This document shows, piece after piece, positions 1 through 10,780 of a stretch of DNA of 64,000 nt. Each line of letters opens with the position of its first letter. The stretch's first letter is position 1. This DNA is from Lunularia cruciata (Eukaryota; Streptophyta; Marchantiopsida; Lunulariales; Lunulariaceae). A model generated the notes under the pieces. That model had not been told where the DNA came from and did not search any database. It saw only the letters and a program-made list of their open reading frames with translations. Position numbers and translations under genes: made by a program. Where the stretch lies: the NCBI GenBank assembly GCA_948567375.1, contig OX419759.1:28993493-29057492 (forward strand), in the 5' to 3' direction.

Positions 1-319
1 TTGAAATTTCTACATATGATAGCTTGGATTTTGCTGCAATTAGCACACTTAGAATTATTGTGAGAGCTATTATGTGCATTGGGCTAGAATTTTTTTAAAG
101 TTGATAGGGTAACTCCCGTAACTGCATGCTCTCTGGAAAATTATACAGAGTCTGCCATTTATTCAATTGTTTCTGGATTGTTGAGAAACTTTCCTAGAAA
201 ATTTAATATGTTGTATCCTACTTGTTGACACAAAAATTAGAGAGAGATAGATCTTGAGCAAGGAGTTATGAGTTTTTGAAGTGAGGGGGGGTGGTTTTTA
301 GACCAAATCTGAAATATGT
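1..319 (+). other. Untranslated leader of G1
   Basis: No ORF and no primer-binding site that I can recognise. The stretch precedes the first ORF of G1 and includes a G-rich run near base 284. It is read as leader only because of its position. Confidence 0.4.
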
Positions 320-1046
320 GTGCTAAATAGAAAAGTTTCTAGGCCAAATGACTCAATAAAAGATCAGAAATTTTTTCGGGAGGGACGCCCTAGAGTTTTG
401 ATCAAGTGTGAAAAATTTCAAAGGACTGTCACATACTTGTTGAGAGATTTGAATGAAATTGTGAGGAAGGGTCAATTCTACAGAGTTGAGATCTCATGCA
501 TGAGGAGTTTGAGAGCAACAAAAAGCATGTTTAAGTGTTTAGATTCATCTTGGGAACATGGAGGGTCATCAAGAGTGGAAATTGAGACTATGCAAGGTTC
601 CCCAAGGGTTTGAGGTGATTGTAGGGGTGGATTTGAGGAAAAGAGGGTTTACAATAGAATTTGAAGAGAGTGTTGAGAGGATCCAAAAACCTACACCTTT
701 TGGAGGAAAGAGTGAGTCTAAATGCTTTTTATGTGGAGAGAAGAGATATAAAGCAAGTTCATGTCCATTGACTTTTGAGAGCAAGAGATTGAGAAAAACC
801 TTTGAGAAGAGATTGAGAGGTTTACTTGACTTGGGTTTGCATGTTGGACCTTCTTCACCAAGATTAGGAGGGAGAAGATCTAAAACCAAGGAGTTGTGTG
901 AGGTTTGTGGAGTGGAAGGATTTCCAAAAGAACATGAGTGTAGTGGAGTTAAAGCATTTTTGGAGACTTTGGTGAAGGATATTGGAGACGGTCTTAGTAA
1001 AACTATAAAAATACTACCACCTTCATCAGCTAGTTCTCAAGATTAG
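320..1046 (+). pseudogene. Extra ORF upstream of gag in G1, with two zinc-knuckle-like motifs
   Basis: Two overlapping frames (320-613 and 558-1046) read as one protein broken by a frameshift near 560-600. The second half holds CFLCGEKRYKASSC, which has the spacing of a CCHC knuckle with Tyr in the His position, and CEVCGVEGFPKEHEC, a second Cys/His cluster. The body is basic and rich in Lys/Arg. A separate capsid-type gag follows at 1272, so this is an additional 5' reading frame rather than the gag core. A nucleic-acid-binding role is inferred from the Cys clusters and basic charge only. I do not recognise the family. Confidence 0.5.
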
Positions 1047-1271
1047 TTATGGAGATAATCTTTCAACTTATGGATAAACTATCCATGAGAGTTAGATTAA
1101 TATGCACTCTAGGATTTGATGTTGCTATAGAAATCTTGGAGTAACCTGAACCTTTTGTGTTCCCTAGATTGGATTATTTCTCAGAAAGTGTTAGTCATGT
1201 ATCTACTCTATTACTTATAGAGTGAAAAAAAAATTGAGAGAAAAGAAAGATAGTGAGGGGTTAAATCAATT

Positions 1272-2140
1272 TTCTTTGGCAAAGATGGAGAAGATGTGGA
1301 GGCCTTTGTGAGAAACTTCAAGAGAGCTTGCATAGGAAATAATGAGAGGAGGAAGAATGAGTGGGCCTCATTATAACCAGATTTCTTTGAGGATGCAGCA
1401 CTTACATGGTATGAGTCAGAATACCAAAAGAGAGAGAGGAGAGATGGGGAAGAAGAGTCTTGGGAGAGTTTGACTTTAGCACTTATTGAGAAATTTCTCC
1501 TAGATGAGAGATATGAGAGATTGATGAGTAAGGTTACTTTTCTCAAACAAGGAGAGGGAGAGAAAGTGAGAGTCTATATAGAAAGAGTGGAAAAGTTAAA
1601 GTCCAGATTTTACATAGTGTTGAAGAAGGGTGGGGATGATATGGAGACTACTATGATTGGCATAGGAGCCATGCTCAACAAGAATTTTGTGGGAGGGTTG
1701 AGACCACAAATTAGAAGCAAGGTGAGATATGAGAAACCTTCTTCTAAGGTTGAAGCTATCAAGATTGCAATTCGTATGGAAGAGAGTTTGGAAGGGGATG
1801 AGAGTGATTTGGTGGTGAAGGAGATTGTGAATCCTTCTCAAGGCTACAAGTATGGTTGAACTTCTGATACCTTGGTGGAAAAGGTTGCACCACAAGTAGT
1901 AGTTGCTCCGGTTCTTACATCTCCACCAAAAGATCCACTTCAAACCATCACAGAACAACTTGCAGATCTCAAGATCAATGTGGTGCAACTATGAGAGAAG
2001 AGAGAGGTGGATCAGAATGTAGGATGAGGGCCTAGGATTTATGGAAGTAATCCATATAGAGGAGGCCAACCAGCCAACAATTTCAATGATAGAAATTGTT
2101 TTGGTTATGGAATTAGAGGCCATATCCAAAGGAATTGCCC
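1272..2140 (+). pseudogene. gag: gag (capsid plus CCHC knuckle) of G1, broken
   Basis: One frame from about 1272 to 1859 has the retrotransposon-gag fold signature: an FFGKDGEDVEAFVRNFK start, then ALTWYES and a long helical stretch through VEKLKSRF. It contains one in-frame stop near 1371. Past 1859 the frame is lost. At about 2095-2138 another frame has CFGYGIRGHIQRNC, a CX2CX4HX4C zinc knuckle in which the second Cys has become Tyr. Gag packages the RNA and forms the particle. Several mutations make it non-functional. Confidence 0.7.
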
Positions 2141-2515
2141 AAATTCCACTTACCATGGAGGAAGGGGTTTAAAGGGAGCCAATAGAGGGAAAGAGGGAGG
2201 TAGTGAAACCCAAGTGGCTCCTAATCCAAACAAAGGTAAGGGGATAGCATCCATAGATGTGGTTGATAGCAAGTATGACAAGGAGCTTTGGAGTATGACA
2301 AGGAGCTTTATCTTAATTTGGAGCTTTTGGCACAAGAGAAGAAGATAGCTTGTTTTGCAAAGGATGTTCACTTTTCTCAAGGATTTACTCCAAGCAAGGA
2401 TACTCCTATGGCTACTAGAAGCACTTGCACATCAACACCATCAACAACAAAGACTCCAAGGAAGAAGTTGGGGATGGAGGATTTCTTGATTTCAAAGCAA
2501 TAATGGAACTACAAT

Positions 2516-3577
2516 GTGTTGGAGGATGTTGGTAGTCACAAGGCTAACATCACAGTGGGCCAATTGATTGCTTTGAATCCTACCTTGAGAAAGGAGCTTA
2601 GAGGTGGTTTGAGTTCTATAAGGTGCAAGAGGAAGAAGAAGGTAAAAGCTCCAATATCAATGGGGGTGGTGGATGCCAAGCCAACACCATGGAAGGCTTG
2701 TGAATATGCCTACAAGATTGATGTGAGAGTGAATGGTCACAACATCAAAGATGCACTTGTTGATGGAGGATCAACAGTGAATGGCTACAACATCAAGGAT
2801 GCACTTGTTGATAGAGGATTAGCAGTGAATGCTATGTCAGAAAGGCTGATGAAGACGTTGGGTATGATACCCTCAAGACCTTCAACATTTGTGGTGAACA
2901 TGGCAAACAAGCAACAAGTTCGACCAATATGGGTGATGGATCAGGTGGTAGTTTCAATTATAAGAGTTCAAAATCTCATGACTTTCCAAGTCTTGAAGGA
3001 TTCAAGCTATGACTTACTTCTTGGGAGGCCATGGTTGAGAGCAGCATGCAAAACAAATAGATGGCACAAAGGGTACTTGAGGATTGGACCATCAAATCAT
3101 AGAGTCATAGTTCATGTGACTAACACCACCAACACTTCACATTCAGATACAACATCTTCTGATTATTGGGAATCAGATTCTGAAGAAGGAGATTCAGGTG
3201 TGAACACAAGCATGGAAGAGGAGACTTCCACGGAGGAGGATGAATCTAAATTGGATTCAGATGTGTATCCCCTGTGTGATATGGATTTTGCACCTAAGCC
3301 AGAGGTTTTGAAGGACCCAGATAAATCACCATTGACACTTGAGGAGGTAGAGAGAAGGTTAGCTACCCTCAAGTATGGCCCAAATGTTACCAAGGAGGAG
3401 AAGGTGAGATTTAAGGAGATTTTCCGCAACTTCATCCATATGTTTGCTTTCAATTACAAGGATTTGAAGGAAGTCACCTTGGAGGAGCACAAGATAGAGG
3501 TGGAGTCACAAGCAAGACCAATCTACCAAAAGCAACGTTGCATTAGCCCACCAATATCTTTGGTTGTGAAGGAGTAG
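2516..3577 (+). pseudogene. Aspartic protease and linker region of G1, active site duplicated and mutated
   Basis: The 353-residue ORF has the retropepsin layout: a VNGHNIKDALVDGGST loop early on and YDLLLGRPWLR near residue 165, the usual C-terminal hallmark. The active-site loop occurs twice in tandem (about residues 72-87 and 88-103), from a 48-bp duplication. Both copies have lost the D-S/T-G triad (they read DGG and DRG). An acidic Ser-rich spacer and the start of RT (EEHKIEVESQ...) follow. Retropepsin cleaves the Gag-Pol polyprotein; this copy cannot be active. Confidence 0.7.
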
Positions 3578-4209
3578 ATTGATAAGCTCAAAGAAGCCCG
3601 ATTTATCTTTGAGGTGGAGAATTTAGAATGGGTGTCTCCAATTGTCATTGTGAAGAAAAAGAATGGCAAGCTTTGAGTATGTGTAGATTACAAGAAGCTC
3701 AATGTTGTTACCAAGAAAGATACTACCCATTGCCATTCATTGATGAGATCTTAGAGGAGGTTGCAAGTCATGAGAGGTACGGTTTTGGAGATGGTTATAA
3801 TGGATATAACCAAATCAAGATTGTACAAGAGCATAAACAACTTACCACATTCACCACACCTTGGAGAACTTACACTTTCAAGGTCATGCCTTTTGGGCTT
3901 TGCAATGCTCCAGCCACATTCCAACAGTCATGAACAAGGTATTTGAACCTTTCATTGGGAAATTTATGAGAGACTTCATTGATGACTTTTGTGTCTATGG
4001 GAGCAAGGAGGAGCACTTTGAGCACCTTATCAAGGTCTTGCAATGCTTGGATGAGGCAAATGCATCACTCAACCCAAAGAAGTGCATTTTTGGATGTGAA
4101 GAAGGTCTAGTTTTGGGGCACATCGTCTCCAAGGATAGAATAGCAGTTGATCTTGAGAAGGTGAGGAAAATCTCAGACCTTCCATTCCCTTCAAGTTTGA
4201 CAAAGTAAC
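3578..4209 (+). pseudogene. Reverse transcriptase of G1, frameshifted
   Basis: RT motifs occur in order: VIVKKKNGK, VDYKKLN, YYPLPFIDEILEE, the motif normally reading FSxLDL (here GFGDGYNGYNQIKI), TTFTTPWRTYTFKVMPFGLCNAPATFQ, and FIDDFCVYG as the catalytic box. There are stops after K557 (base 3579) and at 3677, and a frameshift near 3930, just after NAPATFQ. The Asp pair of the catalytic box is still present. The domain copies element RNA into DNA in the particle. It is dead here because of the breaks. Confidence 0.8.
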
Positions 4210-4217
4210 GCCAATTC

Positions 4218-5090
4218 TTGGGGATGGTTGGATACTATAGCAGGTTCATCTTCTCATTTTCCAACAAGTCTTATGCATTGACCATCTACATGAAGAAGGG
4301 TGTAGATTACATGGTGATTTTGGAGGACAAGGAGGCTCTCAAAGCTTTTGAGGAGCTCAAGCAATCCCTTGTTGTAGCTCCAATTCTTGCTAAACCTGAT
4401 TGGAGTAAGCATTTCATCCTCTACATTGATGCTTCTAATGTAGCTATAGGATGCACTCTTGGTCAATTAGACCAACATGAGCATGATCATTCAATAGCTT
4501 ATGCTAGTAGGCAAATGGTTTCAGCAAAAAAGAACTACTATGTCATAGAGAGAGAAGGGTTGGCAATGATCTTTGGTCTCAAGAAGTTTAGACACTACTT
4601 GATTGGAGTGAAAGCCACCATTATCACCAATCATAAGGCTTTGAAGTATATCTTCAACAAGCCTAATGTTGAAGGGAGACTAGCAAGGTGGATGATACTC
4701 TTGTCTGAGTATGACTACACTATTGAGGATAGACCAAGAAAGAAACATCCAAATGCTGATTTGTTATCTAGAGCCTATGATCATGATGGAAATGAGCCAA
4801 TGAATGATTTCTTCTTGGATGAGGAGCTCATGACAATCTCAGTCACTCAAGAGGTTCCAATGGAGTACAAGGAGATTATGGATTTTGTGACAAGAGGTAA
4901 CTATCCAAAAGGGATGCATGCTAGGGAGAGGAAGGCCCTTGCAACAAGATCTAGACCTTACACAATGGTGGAGGATATTCTTTTTCACCAAGGAGCAGAT
5001 GGTCTACTTCAAAGAGCAGTGGAGGAGGAGAGTTTACAGGAAGCATCACTACAACCATGCTACAACATTTCTTTATCACACATAGAGTAG
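4218..5090 (+). pseudogene. RT thumb and RNase H of G1
   Basis: A 290-residue open stretch begins with the thumb motif FLGMVGYYSRF (upstream residues Q-F included) and continues into RNase H: ILYIDASNVAIG, SRQMVSAKKNYYVIEREGLA, FRHYLIGVKATIITNHKALKY, NADLLSRA. The Asp normally found in the TDH motif is Asn here, so a catalytic residue looks lost. After about residue 270 the reading runs into a junction: the integrase zinc-binding region and the first catalytic Asp are missing and the next recognisable sequence is the C-terminal part of the core. Confidence 0.8.
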
Positions 5091-5700
5091 CTACATCCTA
5101 TAAGCCAAATTCCAATGGCTTGGCAGAGAGAACCAATCAGACCTTGTGCTTGATGTTGGCCACAGATGCAAAAATGGAGGGGGCTAAACATCATTAGGAC
5201 AAGAGGATTCATGCAGTTTTGTGGGAGTATAGGACAACCATGAAGACTTCCACCGGATATTCTCCATTCCAATTAATATATGGTATTGAGTCTACCTTAC
5301 CTATTCATTTTGATCTTCCTACCTTCCAAAGCATTCATATAAGATTGAAGAAAGCACAAGGAGGTGATGTAGAGAAGTCACAGAAGGATCAACTCATGGA
5401 GTTGGAAGAGGCATGAGCAGTTGCTATGGTTGGAGTGAGGCAAGCCCAAAGGAAACAAAGGAGAGCTATGACAAGAGGCAAGGCAAGAAGAAGGTGGAAC
5501 CTTTCAAAGAAGGTGATTGAGTAATGTTGTTTGATTCCATTTGATTCAAGAGAGTGCAAAAGAAGTTTTTGCTTAAGTACTTTGGACCTTTCATAGTGGA
5601 GAAAGTGTGGAGCAATGACACCTATGATCTCAAGGAGTTGGGAAGAAGACACTTTGATAGGATTAACCATGATATGGTACATCTAAAGATGTACCATAGA
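5091..5700 (+). pseudogene. Integrase remnant of G1 (3' part of core plus C-terminal region)
   Basis: The remnant starts at YKPNSNGLAERTNQTL, which holds the Glu of the DDE triad, and continues with LWEYRTTMKTSTGYSPFQLIYG. A C-terminal stretch follows in other frames (FLLKYFGPFIVEKVWSNDTY, then LGRRHFDRINHDMVHLKMYH). The HHCC zinc finger and both Asp residues are absent, apparently through a deletion around 5035-5090. Integrase inserts the DNA copy into the host genome. This copy is inactive. Confidence 0.75.
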
Positions 5701-5734
5701 AGGTAGAGAGACCTTCACTTAGTCCGAGAGTAAA

Positions 5735-6377
5735 TGTAACACCCATTTGCGCATGTGTGTGGTATGGTGATATTTAGCTTGATATTACAAGTACTTGAGA
5801 GATATTATTTATATTGAGATAAAGGATGGTTCTATATTAGTCATGATTAGCTAAGGTTAGTTATAGCTAAGATAGAGGGGACCTCACTTTAGAGGAAGTA
5901 GAAAAGATGAGCACCACTATTTTGGATTCTAGTGTGTTGACTTGGTATTATTCCTAGGTGTTTGGCTCTAAGAAAAGAGTTGAGAACTCTTGGGTCTGCA
6001 AGTCTTTTTGTTTTGGATTCTTCTATAGTTAAAGGATAGCCCATGTGAAGGAATCCTTGACTTAGTGGTTGGGTCAAGATAAGACCACATGCTTAGGGAA
6101 ATATGCCCATGTGAATGGATATTCCTTTCTACTTTTGACTTTACTTGACTTTTAGTCTAGTAACTTGAGTTACTACGGTAATTAGTAACTTTAGTGTGTA
6201 ACTATTTCACAAGTATATAAACACGAGGTGAGGAGGTACTCATCATCCTTTCATTTGCAACTATCTCTCTCTTATTGAGTTCTCTAGTGAGCAATGTCTT
6301 GAGTCTTGGAGCGGTAGCCTTGGAGGAGTATGATGGAGTTGAGGTTCCTTGCCTTCTTAATCCATGGTGCGCTACCA
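5735..6377 (+). repeat. 3' LTR of G1
   Basis: The block starts TGTAACACCC about 35 bases after the integrase C-terminus and ends CTACCA, giving TG...CA ends and about 643 bp. A TATA-like box sits near its right third. The matching 5' LTR is not in the window, so the right end is inferred from the CA followed by a primer-site-like sequence; an end somewhat further right (up to about 6421) is possible. Confidence 0.6.
6214..6221 (+). promoter_or_regulatory. TATA-like box in the G1 LTR
   Basis: TATATAAA lies about 480 bp into the LTR, a usual position for the U3/R boundary of a plant gypsy LTR. Transcription would start roughly 25-30 bases downstream. Confidence 0.5.
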
Positions 6378-6380
6378 TAA

Positions 6381-6393
6381 TGGCCATCAGAGG
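6381..6393 (+). other. Possible primer-binding site after the G1 LTR
   Basis: TGGCCATCAGAGG, three bases after the LTR, resembles the plant initiator-tRNA-Met primer site (TGGTATCAGAGC) with one substitution and one extra base. A 3' LTR should not be followed by such a site, so if real it marks the start of a second, truncated internal region (tandem element or recombinant). Confidence 0.3.
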
Positions 6394-6423
6394 TTCATCT
6401 TGAGTAAGAGATAGACCGGCTCA

Positions 6424-6847
6424 TAGCTCCACTATCAACGACCTCCACTCTAGTAGAAGGAGCCGTATCATCCCTACTCTTACAAAGCATGGCAGCCAAC
6501 CAAAACATTGGGGCTAGGTCAACTCCCAATGTAGACATGTCACTGGCCAAAAACAAAGTGTACCGCATAATCAGCTGAGCCATCCCCAACATTGTGCTTG
6601 ACTCAGTTTGTGTAGTAGTAGGTAGCTAACTAGTAGGTAGTCCATCATGCACCCCATCACCACCTACCACACCTGTATTGGGATGTCTAAGAGCCATGGA
6701 TGTCGTCTGCAATGCCTCAGATAGCATTAAAGACAGGAGAAGTATGACTTGTCTCCCAACCTCTCCTCTCTGTGGGTCCAACTCCATTGATGTTCCTCTA
6801 GGCCCTGGAGCATGTACTACACTCCTTGTCATTGTTGCAGATGCATT
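6424..6847 (-). pseudogene. Gag-protease linker of copy A
   Basis: On the minus strand this matches 48010-48440 of copy B, including the stretches before LEPQR-like and VPTTRVEVVGSG residues. A minus ORF (6626-6904) reads RSVVHAPGPRGTSMELDPQRGEVGRQ, the same peptide as in B and C. The similarity breaks off after GTGGAGCT (minus), where the G1 side begins. No domain is recognised; it is the variable linker between gag and protease. Confidence 0.65.
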
Positions 6848-7895
6848 TGTGATAACCCGGAAAATATCATTTTTGCGGTAATCAAGTAAGTAAAGTTTGT
6901 TCATGCAGAGATACTAGTTAGAAATGTCCAAATACAAAGTCAAATAGTAACAATCTTTAGTTCTTCTTGGTTGCGTCTTTAATCTCTCAGGTAGAAACCA
7001 CACCCAGAAGAGAGTAACAAGCATTGACTTGTAGCCTAGTCACAAATTAACACCTCTTAATCACAACTCCATTAAATCTTTCCAAACAATCTTGATTGTG
7101 ATGATTTAGGCTCTCCCAAAAATGGCACTTCACTGCAAAACAACTTTGCCTCAGAATTATATTCCACCCCTCCACTGAAGGCACAACTTCCTTGATCAAA
7201 ATTGCTTCACATCAACAGTATGCTGCACTCACAAATGCAAAATACTACCAACACTACAATTCCTCTCAAATCTGTCAAGGTATTGCTTCAATTGCACTTC
7301 ACTCAAGATCAAACACACAAAATAAAGATCAAGGTTGTGGAATCCAACATCCAACAAACACATTGATTTGCACTTCAAAATTCTCCACACACTCACAATC
7401 ACAAGCAAAAAATTGATACTCGGAATTAGGCTCAAGCGACAAGCACTGCTTCACAACACTTCTCTTTATCTATTCTTAGAAATAATGAGCACTGAACAAC
7501 ATTTTCTTGCAAATGCCACTCTTAAATAGTGAAGCAAACAATAATTCTAACAACTATACCATTTCCTAACAACTCTTCTAACTTGCAGATCCAAAATGAC
7601 AATGCATCTCTTCATACCTATCTCTTCAAATCTCAAAACTATTACTACTCCAATCCGATGTCTACTTCTTCCTCGGCTTTCAATCCCAAAGTAACTTCAC
7701 TCACTACTCTGTCCTCGGGTTTTACAACTACTAAATCTTCTACCAATTCTAACATTTCTCTTTCCTGATTTGCAATTCCACTAGTGGGTAATCCTTCTAA
7801 TCCTTTATCTCCTAACCCACTCTTCTCTAATATCTCCATCGATAACTCCAAAGATATCTGGACTCCTATGTCATCTACTTTGGGTTTCGCTTTGA
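6848..7895 (-). repeat. Direct repeat copy 1 of element E (LTR end)
   Basis: Closely related to 9731-10780 over about 1 kb, from TGTGA(T/C)AACCCG to the ATCTACTTTGGGTTT region. Both copies include the C-terminal end of the minus-strand ORF, so either the LTR carries coding sequence or the ORF end was duplicated. Confidence 0.7.
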
Positions 7896-9730
7896 CATCC
7901 TTCTGAAGTTTATCTATCTCTAATTTCACCAAGTCTAAATTAATTGTGATATTATCTTCCGCTTCTAATATCTTCCTATCTACATGAGTTCTGAGACTGA
8001 TAAGTAAAGCATTCAAATCTTTGTCCTTTGCATGTTGTCTCCTCGTCTTTTGCACCAGCAACTTCAACTTGTGTAGCCACGTCTCTTCAATTTACACGTT
8101 GGCTTTTGTGCTCAACATCATTCATCTTGATCATGATCTCCTTCAATGGCTCCAGTCACATTTTTCTCCTCCATTCTTGATCTGCAAGCCAATCTTCTTT
8201 GTACATTGCTAATTCCGCTTTGAACTTGGCTTTCACAGTCTCCTTCTCTTTCTCCTTCTGCACAATCTTCTCCTCCTGATTGCAAAGTAACTCTCTTAAC
8301 CTTTCCTCCTCTCTATATCTTGTTGTCAACTCTCTTTGCCAGAGCTGCTTCTTCTCTTCTACACTCTCTATTACTCTATCGGGCTCTTGCTCTTTCTCCG
8401 CTACTCTTGCCATAGCATGGATAATTTCTAATCTCAAATCAACAACCTGTTGCTTCAAGATTTTGTACTTTGCTACTTGCCTTTCCCTTGCTATGTCACT
8501 CTACTCGATGAGTCTCTCTTGACTCCTTGCTTCTCTCGTCAAGTTCTCAATCACTTGATTTTGTACTACAACATCTACTTGTAGTACTTCCCTTTCCTCC
8601 TCACCTCGGGTTATACTCTTCTTCAACTCCAAGTTCTCTTCTTCCAATCAAGCTAACACCTGCAGTACAGTCTTCACCTCTGGACACTCTGATTGCATCT
8701 CCTTCTTCTTGTGCTCTAACTTCACCAACAACTGGCACACCACCTTCCACAGATACTCTACTCCTTCACTCGGAATTACTTGGCGTTGGGACTTATCTTC
8801 TTCTTTGTCTCTTCCTCTCTTGATACTCGCCTTCTTAGCCGCAATTGCCTTATAAGAATGGATTTGTCGCTCCCCAAACTTCCACTCTCCACTTCTCTCA
8901 CCTTACTTGGCCCCACTTCATACTTTTCCCTTTATCTGGAACAAACTTCCCTCCGAATTGTAACTCTCTTTTCCTCCTGCTCTAAAACTTCATCTCCCAA
9001 TTTTGAGTTATCTTTCTCCACCGTCTCCATCTTAGCTTCCTACTCTTTGAGTACCAACTGCATCTCTCCGCCATCCTCATTGTCATTGCTTGTGTCCCCA
9101 CTTTGTAGCATGAACTTGGGTTCTTCCTCCTTCTTCGAGTCTTTGGACTTGCACTCAGCCTCTCCTTCCGACTCTTCATCTGACAATGCCATCAACACCA
9201 ATTCTTTCATTGGGTTCACTCTTTTGGCTTTCCAAGGTTGCACCTTCTCTACTTCTTCTTCTTCTTCTCCTTGTCAACTCCTCTTCTTTGACTTTGGAGT
9301 ACTCACCTTCACTTGCACATTCTACCTCGTCTTCTTGTAGTACTCATCGCTATTCCTAATTTGCAGGATGTACTACTGCTCCTCTGCATCAATATCTCTT
9401 CTCAAGTCGGGATGGAAATAAGACACCATCTTGTGCCTCTCCGCCGCATTCAATAGATTCAATCCCAAGTAAAAATGGGCTACAAACGGCACAATGTAAT
9501 GTGACGGCAACCTATCTCACAAATTCCACATCATCTGTCTCGTCCTCTGATGGAAACACTTTGCCCAGTTAATTGGCTCTCCTGCAAACATCTTATGGAA
9601 TAACACCGCTTGGTGCTTCATCACATAAGTCGTTCTCTCCAGCTTCAAGATTGCCATTAGAGCACTCACAATCCCTCTCTTGACATGATCCTTATAGCTC
9701 TCCACTTTGTAGCCATTCTTTGTGCGCTTT
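7560..9730 (-). pseudogene. Decayed coiled-coil ORF of element E, function unknown
   Basis: Several minus-strand fragments line up as one broken protein, from about 9716 (KNGYKVESYKDHVKRGI) through an acidic, Ser-rich part to long Glu/Lys/Arg heptad-like runs at 8156-8458 (for example REEERLRELLCNQEEKIVQK) and LEIDKLQKDV near 7890. The N-terminal part has MKHQAVLFHKMFAGEPINW and HYIVPFVAHFYLGLNLLNAAER. I do not recognise a polymerase, protease or integrase. A structural, gag-like or captured host-like protein are all possible. Frameshifts and stops show it is dead. Confidence 0.4.
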
Positions 9731-10780
9731 TGTGACAACCCGACAAATATCACTTTTGTGGTAATCGGGTAAGTAAAGTTTGTTCCCGTAGAGATAGGAG
9801 TCAAAAATGTCCAAATACTAAGCAAAGTAACAATTGCAGTTCTTCTTGGTTGCGTCTTTAATCTCTCAGGTAGAAACCACACCTAGAAGAGAGTAACAAG
9901 CATTGATTTGAAATCTTGTCACAAAGTAACAGTCCTTAATCACAACACCTTCAATTCTTTCCAAAAAATCTTGATTGTGATGATTCAGGCTCTCCCAAAA
10001 ATGACACTTCATTGCAAAACGACTTTGCCTCAGAATTGTGTTCCACCCTTCCACTGAAAGCACAACTTCCTCGATCAAAATTACTTCACATCAACTTTGC
10101 ACTGCACTCACAAATGCAAAATACTACCAACACTACAATTCCTCTCAAATTTGTCAAGGCATTGCTTCAATTGCACTTCACTCAAGATCAAACACACAGA
10201 ATGAAGATCAAGTCTACATAATCCAACATCCAACAAGCACACTGACTTGCACTTTGAATTTCTCCACACACTCACAAACACAATCACAAAGTTGATACTC
10301 GGAATCAAGCTCAAGCGACGAGCACTATTTCACAGCACTTTGCTTTATCTATTATCAGAAATAATGAGCATTGAACAACAATTTCCTACAAATGCCACTC
10401 TTAAATAGTGAAGCAAACGACAATTCTAACAAAATTACCGTTTCCTAACAACTCTACAAACCTACAGATCCAAAATGACAATGCACCCCTTCATATCTAC
10501 CTCTTCAGATCTCAAAACTGTTACTACTCCGATCCGGTGTCTACTTCTTATTCGGCTTTCAAACCCAATCCCAAAGTAACTTCACTCAATACTACTTTAT
10601 CCTCGGGTTTCACAACTCCTAATTCTTCTACCAAATCTAACAATTCCCTTTCCTTATCTAAAATTCCACTAGCGGGTAATCTATCTAACTCCTTATCTCC
10701 CGACCCACTCTTCTCCAATATCTCCAATGGTAACTCCCAAGACATTTGCACTCCTATGTTATCTACTTTGGGTTTTATTA
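9731..10780 (-). repeat. Direct repeat copy 2 of element E
   Basis: Starts TGTGACAACCCGACAAATATC and follows repeat copy 1 nearly base for base for about 1 kb before diverging. It sits directly after the coiled-coil ORF region on the plus strand. Confidence 0.7.

Larger units (their letters stand above)
1..6377 (+). mobile_element. Decayed Ty3/gypsy LTR retrotransposon G1 (5' LTR outside the window)
   Basis: The order gag, protease, RT, RNase H, integrase is that of Ty3/gypsy elements. No frame is open throughout: there are stops and frameshifts in gag, RT and integrase, and the front of the integrase is deleted. A TG...CA block at the right end with a TATA-like box is taken as the 3' LTR. 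The 5' LTR would lie left of base 1. It abuts copy A of another family near base 6424, where A is cut off. Lineage within gypsy was not resolved. Confidence 0.85.

Noticed and set aside
8527-9340. Plus-strand Ser/Leu-rich ORFs in element E
   Set aside because: They are antisense shadows of the Glu/Lys-rich coiled-coil ORF on the minus strand.
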